From Neelides folsomi (lineage: Eukaryota > Arthropoda > Collembola > Neelipleona > Neelidae): DNA of 56,068 bases. The notes under the pieces are model-generated. The model saw nothing but the letters and a program-made list of their open reading frames with translations, searched no databases and was not told where the DNA came from. This document shows, piece after piece, positions 36,299 to 48,815 of this stretch (the first letter of the stretch is position 1; every line of letters begins with the position of its first letter). The stretch spans positions 1 through 56,068 of the forward strand of contig JAQGBZ010000388.1 of NCBI GenBank assembly GCA_034687125.1. Reading direction: 5' to 3'. The translations under genes and the position numbers were made by a program.

Positions 36299-39200
36299 TC
36301 ATCCATTTTGATCATCCTCCTCGTCCCAATCTATGTTAAATGAAAAAGGACCCATCGTGGTCTTGGGGTGTTTTGGATGTTTCCCCAATTCCCCAATTTG
36401 GGCAAATGGGACAATTCTGATTGAATTGGGTTCATCCAAATCCTGACTTTGGTTTTTCTCAATGATTATTGGTCGTGCGAGGTTGGGCATGAGACGCATC
36501 GGAGTAAATCCTACCGGAAGAGATGTTGAAGTTGAAGCATTTGACGAAGGTCTTGGTCGGATTGCAACAAGACGCGGCTTTGATTGCAAAGAAATTGGAG
36601 CTGAATTTCTAACCTCTTCACGTTGAACTTTCTTCATCAAAGCCTCATTGTACAGCTCAACAGAGAAGTGGCGATTTAAAATATGGTCAAATGCTAAAAT
36701 TATCAACATTTAAGATTACACGTTTAGGATTTGATAATGCAAATTAATTTTATTGGAATGTAAATAATATTTTTAATGTTTGAATGTTCACCATTTTTAA
36801 TGTTGAATTCAGTTGGATCGTCACAAAAAAGACACTGCAAACTTCCCGTTTCACCTCGCCCATGGTAAACTTTAAGATGAGTGAAAAAGTTTCCACGAAT
36901 ATGAATTGTATGGAGGCACATGGGACAGCGAATCTAAATGAAATTAATTAAACAACAAATTAGTAAATCTTACAATTAAACTCAAAGTTGAAAAAAAGTT
37001 TAAAAATACAAATAGAAATTAAATAATTTAATTAATTGTTCAATTAAAAATGTTGATCACTTCACTTACCAATCCAGTCTTCACATAACATTCCCGTGAT
37101 TGAACAAGACTTTCGTGTTTTTGATCACAAACTTCGCAGTCCAAATATCCATGAGCAAGCTCAAGAACTGTTGCTTTGCTCGGCCGAGGTTGAGGAGTGA
37201 TTTGCATACAAATAACAGCATGTCTCAAAAGATCAACCGAGTCTTCAAACCGAAGAAGGCAAATAGAACAACGATACATCTACAAATTAAAAGAATTGTT
37301 TACAATTTACTAACCATAAGTGTAAATATATAATTATCTATAAATTATACTGAAAACAGTTTGAATTCCTAACTAGTATCTTAAATATTTATCGTGATGC
37401 TTCAGTTAAATTAATTTGAATATATGTAACTACTTAATGTTAGTACAAGTTGAAAGTTTTGTAATTTGGGTTAATTTTATTATCACTTACGGGATCAAGT
37501 ATGACTTTATTGGACACTTCTTTATGAAAGCCAGTAAGATGCTGACGAAGACTCATTCGAGTGCTAAAAGCTTTCCTGCAAATCCCGCAAATGATTTTTC
37601 CAATTTGTGCCATTGCCATCTGAAATAATCCGTATATTATATTATAACCCATTAAACCCGGTTGATATTTAATGTTAAATCCTGTCATTATAATTAATGG
37701 AATAAATTTAATAATAATAATTCTCTCGAATTTTGAGCTCTTACTTGAATCCGCTCAAAAGAGTCAGGGAATGAAATTTCCGGTGAGCAAACTGTATGGT
37801 GAGCTTTGAATCCGGAATAGAAAATCTGTTCGCATTTCTTGCACCTTCAAACCCAAATAAAATGAATACTAAGTCTGTTTAATAAAATAATACACATTTT
37901 GTATATTGAATACCTATGTAAAATAAATGTTTAAATTATATTATTACCTAAACCATCTCGTATCGGAATTCGCACTTGAGAGATCATTCTCGGATCCGTC
38001 CATATCAATGGAATGCTTAATGAGCATATGGTTCCTGTACATGGTTTCACACGATGCTGGGAAGGTTTTTGAGCATGTCCGACAACCCAGGTACATCACC
38101 CCATCGATGATTTTCCTCGTGGGGAAAGAAGCTTTTTCGGCCATTGCAGCCTTCGCCATTGAATCATTTGTAGGAGAATTGACATTTTCGTCCGAAGGGA
38201 TGTTGGTTGGATTTTTTGGCTGAGCCACAGAACAACTCGATATAATCTGCGGGGTTCTAAAGGAATTATTCTGCTCGGATGGTAAAATACCCCTAGCTGC
38301 CATTAAGGCCTGAGTTTGCGTGGTCATTTTAATTAATGGCGGCATTTGGGTAGGTTTTTGCAATAAATTTTGAGGTGGCGGGGCTTTTTGTAAATAGACT
38401 AATTTCCCCGGTTTCCCATCATGTCTTGGACGGATTTGAACAACTTGCCCAACTTTCCCACCAGCACCAGCTGTCGATTGGATCAAAGAACTAATTTGTG
38501 TCATTTGTGACGAATTTGAACTAATGATTAGGTTTCTTTTGGCGGAAGCCCGAGTTTGGGCCACGAGATCAGAAGCGCTCAGACCGCTTGGTTTCTTATG
38601 TTTATAAATCGTCATTGATCCGTTCTTTGTTACTTCTAATTCAGCTTTGTCAACATTGCTCTTGTCTGGGATCTTTTCAAACATCCCACCATGGAGAGAT
38701 TGGCGTGGTTCGCGACGACGAACCAAGAAAACCCTTTTTTTCTGATCTTGGGGCTGATTCATATTCTTGGCTTCGCTGGGGTTGAGAGATTTGACATTTG
38801 AAATGACGGGGCATGAATCTTCCTCGCCTGAAGAGTCATTTTCAAATATAGAGGTGCTGATGTTGATTCGGGGCTCATCGGAATCTTTCCTGTCTTGTGA
38901 CTTTGAAGAAGAAGGCTCGAGTAAATTGGTCGCTGAGCAGATTCTGATTTGGGGAAGATTTGATTCTTCTTCATCTTCATCTTCAGTTGAATTTTCTTCA
39001 AAGGGTCGAAGATTATCCGAATTGGTTGAATGAGTCGTAGGATCAAAAGATCCAACTATGAATTTTATAATTTGAAAAATGATCAAATAAGTATAATATT
39101 AATTATGTAATAGAATAAAACATAGAAAATAATTATTTTATATTAGAATAATTAAAATACGAAATATAAAAAATTGAAATGAATGGTGTTGAAGAATTTA

Positions 39201-40132
39201 AACAAACCTCTTTCTGATATAGTTGTTTCACTGGGAAGTTTCTTCAACATTTCGTTAATATCTTCGTTGTCGTCCAAATTAACCGCAATTTCCTTATCGG
39301 GGTTTGGTTCCTTGGGGGGTTTGTTTTTTAACTGGAAGTCTCTCACGACGTCGGTGATATTGAGAATGTACGGAACTTGGAAAAGAACTTTGTGCAGAGC
39401 TTGGTTCTCAATTAAATCACGAATTTCTACAATTTCATAATATAGATTGCTTATTATAAAATTCTATCTTTAATTTTATATTCATCATTTCATTATAAGC
39501 ACAAACTGCCAAAAAGGAAAATTTCAAAATTGAGAGTATTTTATAAATAGTGTAAATATTTAAAGTAAAATTGAAATGTTATTATTACGAATTCGGTGTG
39601 AAATAAATTCGAATTCTTCCATCAACTGCTTATTTATTTCGTCTGGAATTCTTAAAACTTCCTCTGAAAAAAATTAATATTGATGCTTTATTTATAACAT
39701 ATGATATAAAATGAATTAAATAGTTAAATGTTAAAGTCAACCAAATTAGATTATATATTTACTCGTGATTTTCTCGTTGTGGGTAGCTGCGAAAGATTCT
39801 CCAATTTTTAAGCTTGACTCTCCGACGCGTCTCATTCCAATCTTTTCCCGATATTCAGCCTCAGCTTCCAAATTCTTTTCCAAAAGCAATCTCTTCTTCT
39901 TATCATTCTCACTTTCCAGTTGGCCCAAATCTAACGAATATTAAATATACAATTAATTAAGAAATCTGATTTAAATAAATAAAATATTTAGAAAACTTCA
40001 CGTACCCATAAACATTGATAATCTCTTGAACATTGCATGATCAGACGTTTCTTCAAATAGTTGGAGAACATCCTCGGCTTCTGGAGTTAGTTTAATTTCG
40101 TCGTCGAAACAATCGATGCTAACGCTCTCCAT
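36299..40132 (-). CDS. Ten-exon multi-zinc-finger nuclear protein
   Basis: Exons 40132-40006, 39930-39763, 39663-39589, 39426-39208, 39055-37948, 37844-37745, 37619-37491, 37279-37070, 36933-36792, 36693-36299; phases agree at every join, 890 aa. The N-terminal 200 residues are acidic and helical (EAEDVLQLFEETSD, EAEYREKIGMRR). Exon 5 (about residues 197-565) is low-complexity, with acidic and Gln/Ser-rich parts and VFLVRRREPRQS, ending in a C2H2 finger (CRTC...HMLIKH). Then come C2HC (CKKC...HHTVC), C2H2 (CGIC...HLTGFH), C2HC (CSIC...HAVIC), an irregular CEVC...C unit, C2H2 (CPMC...HLKVYH) and a CLFC pair. The C-terminus is basic, Pro/Ser-rich and ends WDEEDDQNG. Probably a chromatin or transcription factor. 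The orthologue was not recognised; MEP-1-type multi-finger proteins are one family to compare. Confidence 0.85.
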
Positions 40133-43052
40133 TTTACTTTCAATAATTTCGTAACCTCTTAGTTAATGAACTTAACTAAAGATTCTCAGAACCAAACATG
40201 GAATGAATATTATGTAAATAATTAACATTTAAAAGGCAAAAGACGGAAAGAAAGGAACAACGTGAAAACATGATATCAGAAATCTGACGAAATGAAGGAA
40301 CAAGCAAATACAAATATCGCGGTTTTCGACTTTCGTATTTAGTTTTAAAAGAGCTCCCTGAGGCATTCTGCGTATGTAGGTATAATAAATTAATAAATGT
40401 AGGTATATAATAAATATTTAAAATACAAAGTATGTTAATTATTTAATATACGTACACATATTATTATTTTATAATGAATATTCCGATATTCCTTTCATTA
40501 CATTAAAACATAGACAATATATGCAGTAAAAGAAGAAGAGCGATTTTTATCTTAACTTGTATTTAAACTTTTTATAATTAAATTAAATTATATTTTATTT
40601 AACAGGATGGTTAAAAGAATTAAAGCAGGAAGTATTTTGCCCTCGTTCCCCCCACAATTCTCAATTTTGCTTGGTAGAAAGTGGATGAGAATCATGAGAG
40701 AATCATTTAAGAGGAATCTTGAACTTCAATCTGCATACAATTAGAGTACATCCCAACCAAATGCAATGGTGGATAAAGTTGCTAAAGTTTAGACATTCCC
40801 TCGGCTCACCATATTTATCATGTCGATAGAGAATAGAGACAATTTGTATTTCAATTTATTTAATCAAATTTCAAACTTTACATTCCATTTCCTTAAATAC
40901 AATACATTCGCTACACTATATTTTATAGGCTAGGTTAGGTTACTCTGTTATTTTTAACAGCTACTAAATAATGTATTGATTAAACGACTTTTTATAAGAA
41001 AAAATTATTTAGTCAACTGGAATTGAGTTCATTGTCGTTGCAGCCAATTGGATCTCATAAAGACGGATAAATAGGATGTAAAATAGGATGCATTTTTATA
41101 TGATGTTAAAGTGAATAAAAGGGGAAAGGTGCCAAAAGGGGAGTCCCAATTTTAAAAATTCAAATAAACTCCAACGTATTTCTGGTGAAGACATTTAAAG
41201 AGAGTTGAGCATTAAGTTTAAAAGAGGAGTGCATAGGGAGAACGGGAGTAAAACATAAGTCAAGCCCTTGGACTGATCTTGGTGATGATAAGGACCGAGT
41301 CATAATAATAATAATAACAATACCCCTTGCATATTATTTTATATATTACAAGACCTTGAAATATTATATCAAAGTTATGGCATACGGTACAATGTATTAC
41401 AAATATTACATAAGAGAATAGGGTTCGTTAGTGAAGGTCTGAAGGGGTTGTGCGAAGGAAGTGAGACTCAATTTCACATTCGTACTTTTTATTGCTTTTT
41501 TCGTCCAAAGGAAGTTGTTCTCTTTTTTTCACAAAGTTGTTCAAATGAGAGAATTCAAGTGGTTTTTGGCTTTTTATTCCGCCTACCCCAATTCCCCCCT
41601 TTTTAATACTCGAGCGAGGAATCGATTCGAGAGGCTGGAATTTTATTTATGGAGACAATTGAGCCACTTTTATTGAGAAAAACCCTCGTGTGGAATCGTC
41701 GTCGCAAATTCGGTTTTCCACCTCAAAGGACTAATCGCCCCTTTATGGTAAATTCGAATGAAACAAAAATGTTGTTGGCTTAAAATGCTTCCACACTTTT
41801 AGGCCCCTTTATCTCTCCTCTAATCATAATCAAATTCACAATAAAGATATTTTATGGCATTCGCAAATATGTCCCTTCCCATCTTTATAAAACTAAATTT
41901 GACCCAATATACCAACAATAGGTCTGTACCGCTATTAGCATGAAACTCGAAGAACGAATGAAAGTCATTGATTTATTTTAAAAATAATTATATTAAGAAA
42001 CTTATTTAACTTTCTTACTTTTAGATATTAGGTTATTAATTATGTTAATAATAATTCATAAAAAATATAGGGTTTAGGGTATATACATAATACAACTAGT
42101 CATTTCATTATATATATTATAGGTACCTAAGTATTAAGTTCCTTTTCTGTTCTACAGGTATGTACGTTCCCCTTTACAAATACTGATATATAATTTATGC
42201 GTAATTATTTATTTATTTTACCAACCTGGTACTGCGTGAAAGATGAATTCTCCCGTTGATGGATCTGATCTTTGTCACTAATCTTTCCACGCTGATGAAT
42301 ATACCCATTACACATACCTAAGTACATCACAGGAAAGAATAAGATTTTTAATGTTTACGCCAATTTATATTCTTTATTGAAGATATGAGGTTTAAAATTA
42401 AATACAAACTTCAACTTTCCAAAACTCTTCATAATTCGTGTATGTTTTACTCGATACACTTAAATTTTACACTCACTTGATCTTTATGGTTTTCAACTTA
42501 CGCTTTGAAAAATTGTTTTAACATTCGATTTGTATTGTATTTGAATATTAAATTTGAAATTGTCCAAAGTAAAATACTGAAGCAAGTTGAGCTTATTCAA
42601 TAATGTTATAAGATAAATAAATTTGAAATATGAGATCGAATCAATTGGTAGTCTCTCAATAAGAACAAGAACAGAAATAAGCACCTGTATTACTTGTAGC
42701 AGTAATATACTTAATAATACGAATAATAAATACTTATGTAGGTAAGCACATTTTAGGAAGCGTAAATAACACGATCGGCTCATAATGCTAATTAACTTGT
42801 TGAACTACAATGCATTTATTTAACAAATTAGGACCAACTCATTCAAAATAGTTATTCAAATGAATGATTTCTTATTAGTTTATTAGTATTTCATTTTTCA
42901 TTGTAAAGTTTAAGTTGGGTGCTTGAGCTGTTTAGTCTTACTCTTAATGTTAGTATTTAAAATTATCGATGCATATGAAAATTACCCCATTGTAACATTA
43001 AATTTTCAAATAAGTTAGTAAGTACCTAAGTCTTACATTTAGTTATATAATC
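40133..43052. other. Intergenic region, no gene recognised
   Basis: AT-rich spacer upstream of the zinc-finger gene, with a short ATA microsatellite near 41300. It should contain that gene's promoter, but no motif stands out. Confidence 0.55.
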
Positions 43053-43630
43053 CCTTCACCATATTTATGGGATCGCTATTCTCGTGTAAATAACTTTTTT
43101 ATTAATCAACTAATTTTCATGAAATTTGAACCCAATATGTAGAATATGATGTAGTTTAAGAAAAAAAGATTAAGTGTCAAAGGTTAGCTTTAATTCACTT
43201 CTTGAGTCGATATCACCAAGCGTCAATCGCAGCCCTTTTCACAATATGAATCATTTTAGAGTTTAGTTATGATGTTATATCGAATGACCAGCATCCAGTT
43301 CGGACCTAAATCCATTAGACAACTAAAAATATGATACCAAATATAAGCAAAAGTCAATGTGAAACCAAATCAAACAATCGAATCATTAAAAAAGTTTCAA
43401 ATAGAGAATGGAAAAAATTTTAAATGTAGGTAATCCACTCGTGATTGATGATTCGCGACCGCGACTCAAGAAGTGCATCGAAGCTGATGGGTCGACTTTT
43501 GACACCCAGCCTTTTTTTGTCTTAAACTACATAAGATTATACATATTAGGTTCAAATTTCATGACAATTTATTGATTAATAAAAAAGTTATTTATATGAT
43601 AAAATAGCCGTCCCGTAAATATGGTGAAGG
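43053..43630. mobile_element. 578-bp foldback element with long inverted arms
   Basis: The left arm (from CCTTCACCATATTTA at 43053) and right arm (ending TAAATATGGTGAAGG at 43630) are imperfect inverted repeats of about 180 bases each. Shared blocks include AATAACTTTTTTATTAATCA, ATGAAATTTGAACC, ATGTAGTTTAAGA and CACTTCTTGAGTCG. About 210 bases lie between the arms. No reading frame. Clear target-site duplications were not seen, so the exact ends are uncertain. Probably a non-autonomous DNA transposon. Confidence 0.8.
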
Positions 43631-45630
43631 TATTACTATTAGTATATACCAGATACTAAAAATTTTCGATTTTCTTATACCAAATTCATATTCGGAAATG
43701 AGCGTATTTTGTGAGTATCTCTATATTATGTATTTATTTTGTATGCATAGTTGTGCATTGGGATGGAAAATAATTTTAAGTTAAGCCAAATAAGATTTTG
43801 TTGAGGATGGGAATTGTCCCAATGGAATCGATATGATAATGTGATGGAAGAAAGTGGTGGAAGATTAAGGCAGCGAAGGGAAATGGAGACTCTTCGTGTA
43901 TTTCCAAGAGATGCCAAGTGGTTCTTGGGACTCTTTAATTAATTCAGTAAATCTGGAAGCCATTTAAAGACCCTCGTTCCAATTGTGCTTTGAAGGAATC
44001 TCGAAAGCGGAGGGGCGGGAACTCCGAGACATCATTGACTCATAACTTATACATTCTCACCACTTTCAGGGAATTGGATTAGGAATTATTATGATTATTA
44101 GAAATCCAATGCGATGGGCTCATTAATTCCCTCATTTATTACTCAAATTATAAGGATTCTATCGAAAGATTAACAATCCATCCAATTCATATTATTTAGT
44201 GCAAAATATAAAAATTAAAGATATTTTTTATTCACTTTTATTTCACTTTTATTATGTTCACTTCATTTTTATTATGTTCCTTGAAATGAAAGAGTGATTA
44301 AGGTTTTGGAGAAAATATTTAATCTGTCGATGTGCAGAAATTAAGTAAATCAAAGAATTTCACCAATTGTTCTTCCATGGTTGAGTTGACAAACATTAAA
44401 TGAGAGAGAATGGCCATTAAGGGAAAATAATAAATCGCGTCACATTCATCTTCGCTCTCTTATGCGAAGACATTTGAAATGGGGGATACTTAAAATCTGA
44501 CAAATGGAACCAACCAGTTGTAAAAGCTCATGGAGAGAAAATAAGGGAATGAGCAAACGAGTGTAATTAACAATTTCTAAAAAATTAAACACTTTGTACT
44601 TTTATTCACAATAAAACATAAATCTTTATTGTATTTTGTGGAGCCTATGCAATTAATGTTAGAATACAGAATATACATATTTTTCTCATATAAGATTTGC
44701 TGTTAATTTAATATGCCCAATTACAAAGTTATAATCCACATTGAAACTGCTTATTATTTTTAAAAATTACAAAAATTCATGACATATTATGTAAAAGAAA
44801 ATAATAATTTGCAAAATATTGCTGTGTTCTTTTGTTAAATCATATTTTAAGACAATTAATTTAAGGATAAAAAGAAAAACGGTTTTATTTTGGTAATTAT
44901 TTTTTACTCCTGCTAGATATAGAGTTAAACAAATAATGTATAAAATAAGTATATTTTATATATTATTTATGCAAATATGAGATAGTTTACTTATGGGCAT
45001 GGGATGTTTGCTGCTGGTCTTAATTTTAAGTATTTTACGAGAATGTTAAAGAACCTAAACAGTAACCGAATTTATTCTCAGGAAAGTCTGATGAGAGAAT
45101 GACGTTGTTTTGTTTGATAAAGCTTGAGAAAAATATTTATCTTTTCCGTACTTGCAAATCTCATTATCTAATTTACAATTTTTATTTAAACTCATCCTCT
45201 TACTAAATTTCACAATATTTGTGTATACTTTTATTCTTTTATGTATACTTAGATTGATGCCCAGAGGGAAAGAGTTTGAATATCTCTCTAAGTTAATTAT
45301 ATAAATCTAAATATACAGATTAGATATAATGATATAAAGACCTACGTGTGTTTAATTAACTGATTCTGATGAATAGAAAATTCCTAAAAACCATTTCGTA
45401 GATTCAGTTGTAACTCTTTGAGATAAACATTTGGAAATCATCCCTGTGATTTTAATTTATAGGAAATGCATATTATTGAGAGATATCTTGAGCTTGATAT
45501 TGATAAAATATGTCTAGAAGGTGAAGCGTAATTGGAAAGTGTTAATTAATAAGTTGAATTTATTTCGATCCAATTCTTTGTGAATAGCTAAACAGTTTTA
45601 AGTGCAGTTCGGACATTCCAAATTAAAATA
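43631..45630. other. Intergenic region, no gene recognised
   Basis: About 2 kb of AT-rich sequence between the foldback element and the PSI-domain gene. It presumably holds that gene's promoter and 5' UTR. Confidence 0.55.
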
Positions 45631-46870
45631 ATGATTTTTCAATTAATTTATTTTTATCTCGTCTGCATTTTGATGGGAGGAAGTGGAAAACACAATTTTA
45701 GAAAACCTCAAAAAAGTACTATAAATCAATTTTGTATTAAATGACGTGGATTTAATAAGTAGAATATTAATTGATAAACATTCTATATCTCATTATTTAT
45801 TGATATTCATTATTTTATAATTAACAGCAATTCCCTCACATTTAATAATCAACCAATTGTCCACTACCACAATAAAAGAAGAAACTACAACAGAACCACC
45901 AATTACCTGTGCCAATTTCAATTCTTGCGAGAGTTGCCTGAGCGGAGTTGAAAATTTGGTTTGCGGTTGGGAGTCAGAATTCGGAGATGGAAACGTTGGA
46001 GTTTGCCGAGCGACTCAAAAAGGAGGAGAATATGAAACAATTTGGATCACAACGGTTGATTCATGTAATCATTACAATTTTTTAAAATAAAAATTCAATT
46101 TTTAATGAAATTGTTTAGTTTATACCTGTAGGAAGATAATTTAAAATTGAATTAATATTAAAATTAAATATTATTGAATTCATAGGCAGCGGTCCTTCAA
46201 CAATGCCTTCAACAGACAATGAAATTTATTATGAATTCCAATCCCAACCTTCTTCATCGACATTATTACCTCAATCACTTAAAAACGAAACTGATTTTCC
46301 ACCCCAATTAATAATGTTGGAAGAAGAAAGCAACGAAACTTTACCTGAGATTTTAACTACAAAGATAATGCCAACAACCACAGAGAACGTTGATACAACA
46401 AAAGAAGAAACGACGAGTGGATTTACAACAGAAACAACTGGAATTCCAAGTGAAACTGAAATCACCTCAGTGGTCACTCCTTCCAAAGAAGAACCCGTCA
46501 TAAGCACAATGGGGCCATTAATAGAATCATCAATTAAGCCACCATTGAATCAAGGTGAAAAAGTTCCGAATCTCCCCGATGAAAATCCTACAGATCTATC
46601 TTGGAAGACGAGATTGAGTTTATATGGTAAAGAATATTAACACTAGCAGTAGTCGTACAGTTATAATATAAATTTCTATTTTTTAACTTTAATATTTTAG
46701 TTAATAGGTTAGGTTCTAATTTACTATATGGTGATTTTAATTGGTTGATTTCTCATACAAAATTCTACTTTTAATTAGTCGGAGCATCAGGAGCAATTGC
46801 CTTGGCCGTTTATACATTTCATCAATGGTTGAACAGAGAAACTGGGGGTTCTGGAATTAGCTGCATTTAA
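45631..46870 (+). CDS. Small PSI-domain-like single-pass membrane protein
   Basis: Four exons joined in phase 1: 45631-45715, 45828-46064, 46186-46626 and 46779-46870; 284 aa. Donors are gtacta, gtaatc and gtaaag. Exon 1 encodes a signal peptide (IFQLIYFYLVCILMGG). Exon 2 encodes a cysteine-rich module CANFNSCESCLS...CGWES...CRAT with a last Cys completed by exon 3, the pattern of a PSI domain (plexin-semaphorin-integrin fold). Exon 3 is a Thr/Ser/Glu-rich stalk with N-glycosylation sequons, likely O-glycosylated. Exon 4 gives a short hydrophobic helix (GASGAIALAVYTF) and a small tail. Likely a type I surface protein; the ligand is unknown. Convergent with the chemoreceptor gene. Confidence 0.8.
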
Positions 46871-46879
46871 ATAACTTGT

Positions 46880-46885
46880 AATAAA
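46880..46885 (+). terminator. Poly(A) signal AATAAA of the PSI-domain gene
   Basis: Exact AATAAA ten bases past the stop codon on the same strand. Confidence 0.55.
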
Positions 46886-47160
46886 AACTTTTTGCATTCA
46901 AAATATTATAAGCTCTACCATATTTTAATAAAAAAACACTTTAATGATTAATAAAAGTTTTGAAAAATTGCCACCATTTAATTACTTGCAATTAATGTGC
47001 GCATTTTAATATCTCTACATAATTAAATACTTTATACAAAACGGGATTGAAAAATAGCGCATTTGTTTAAATACAAGGTCTTCATTACAAATAAATACAT
47101 TACACTTTACACAGTATTACTCTATAATAAAAATAATTAAAATTATGCAACTTACATATA

Positions 47161-47166
47161 TTTATT
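47161..47166 (-). terminator. Poly(A) signal AATAAA of the chemoreceptor gene
   Basis: TTTATT on plus is AATAAA on minus, 22 bases past the chemoreceptor stop codon. Confidence 0.5.
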
Positions 47167-47188
47167 ATATAAACTCTTTTGTTTTGTA

Positions 47189-48815
47189 TTACCACTGGGC
47201 GAATAAAACAATATCATCGAAAAACATTTTTAAAATGATTATAAAAGAATATTTAAATACTTTCAAGGGACCACAGGTAAGAGCAAGTTGAGGAAGAGCT
47301 TTATAAACTTTTCTCAGCCATCCTTTAACTATAACATCATCTTCCAATGTCTGATAAAGCCACAGAGATTGGAGGAATTGACTCGAAGCTTCAGGAACAC
47401 TCCCAACACATGTAAAGACTGAATAAAATAATACAAAAACACTTGTTTCCTCTTCCAAGTAAAACCATATAGGGCCCGCGTCTTCAATAGCATGGAAATA
47501 AATATAAACTCCCGGGAGAGCTTGGACGACCAGCCATGCAACATTCCAAAATGTTGCATAACCAAAAGTTTCATTAATTCGATCTTCAAATTGTAACAAT
47601 TGTAAATAATCAACTATTAATCCTCTCAAGTTGTAATTCCGATCTCCTTCATTTGTTTCATTCATCTGAGGTTCGTCCATATCGATATTTTGAGTTTTGG
47701 TTCGATCTTTTAAAATATTGTCATAATGATAGGGAACTGATTTGCCATCTTCTATTTCACCTCTGGTTTCTTTATTTCCCTTCTCCTCCTGAAGATCTTC
47801 GAGAATTTCTATTAATGGCGGCTTCATTGAAGGACTCTTCATTTCCATTCTTTGATCATGAAGCATGAAATCCTCAATGATGTTCTCTTGTCTCTTTGTA
47901 GCGCTTTCTTTTCCCAAATGTTCCCTCCTATTTGTTCCATGTCCACTGGTCCTTAATGGCACTTCAAGAATTTCGCCATGGAATTTTTCTTTCTCTTTCG
48001 CCAAAACATCGAGTCGATCTTTCATTGCGATAATGATTTGTGACATGCAAATTCCATACATTGAATGAACATTGAGTTGGTAAGTAATGGCACCCCAAGC
48101 AAAGAAAAAGAAAACTGACTCGATTATTGCTCCAATGATAAATACAGGAATGGGGAGAATGTCAGAAGGGTAAATCGCACTCAAATAAATCATATATTTT
48201 GGATCGTTCCAATAATTGGAAAGCATTGTAAAACCAGATATGCAAATTTGACACCTGTAATAATATTAAAAGGAATTTACAGCTTAATATAATTATTAAT
48301 TATCATTAACTAATATATGGTACACACTATATGGTATAATAATTTAATAATACATTATAAGATTGTGAAATCACTTACATAGAAGTAATAACAACAATTT
48401 TTCCAATTTTGGCAATTTTTTCTTCGTATTTATTTGGATGACCAATTTTATCTAGAAAATTTTCTTGAAAATTCCACCAAGCCGTAATGAGACCACAAAA
48501 TTCCTTTCGATTCCAAAAACTTTTACAACAAACATAAATTTGACATCCAGCCGTAGCAAACCAAAGGATTGCAGATTTGTCGAACACATCAGTACATTCA
48601 GTGAAGAAACTCGGACAAAGATACAAAATGTAAATAAACTTCCCAATGAAGATCCCGTAAGATAATAAGAAAATTACGTAGTCGAAGCCCGTTGAGCCGA
48701 TCATGTAGAAATTCCTTTTATTTTTCTTATTGGGATAAACTACTTGATGTCGAACCATCCCTACGTGACACATTGCCATTAAATATTTTTGATGAAATTC
48801 AGCTGCAATTCCCAT
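47189..48815 (-). CDS. Seven-TM chemoreceptor, GR/OR-like
   Basis: Two exons, 48815-48379 and 48254-47189, phase-2 join (donor gtaagt, acceptor attattacag), 500 aa. Exon 1 carries about two helices (FDYVIFLLSYGIFIGKF; AILWFATAGCQIYVCC) and the join makes a third. Exon 2 adds four more: IPVFIIGAIIESVFFFFAWG, the FWNVAWLVVQALPGVYIYF region, VFVLFYSVFTCVG, and the C-terminal YSFIIILKMFFDDIVLF. The end (LPQLALTCGPLKVFKYSF...FDD) has the layout of arthropod gustatory/odorant receptor C-termini. There is no class A GPCR motif. A charged loop of about 130 residues lies between TM4 and TM5, unusually long for the family. Likely a ligand-gated ion channel subunit of sensory neurons. Ligand unknown. 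Confidence 0.72.
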
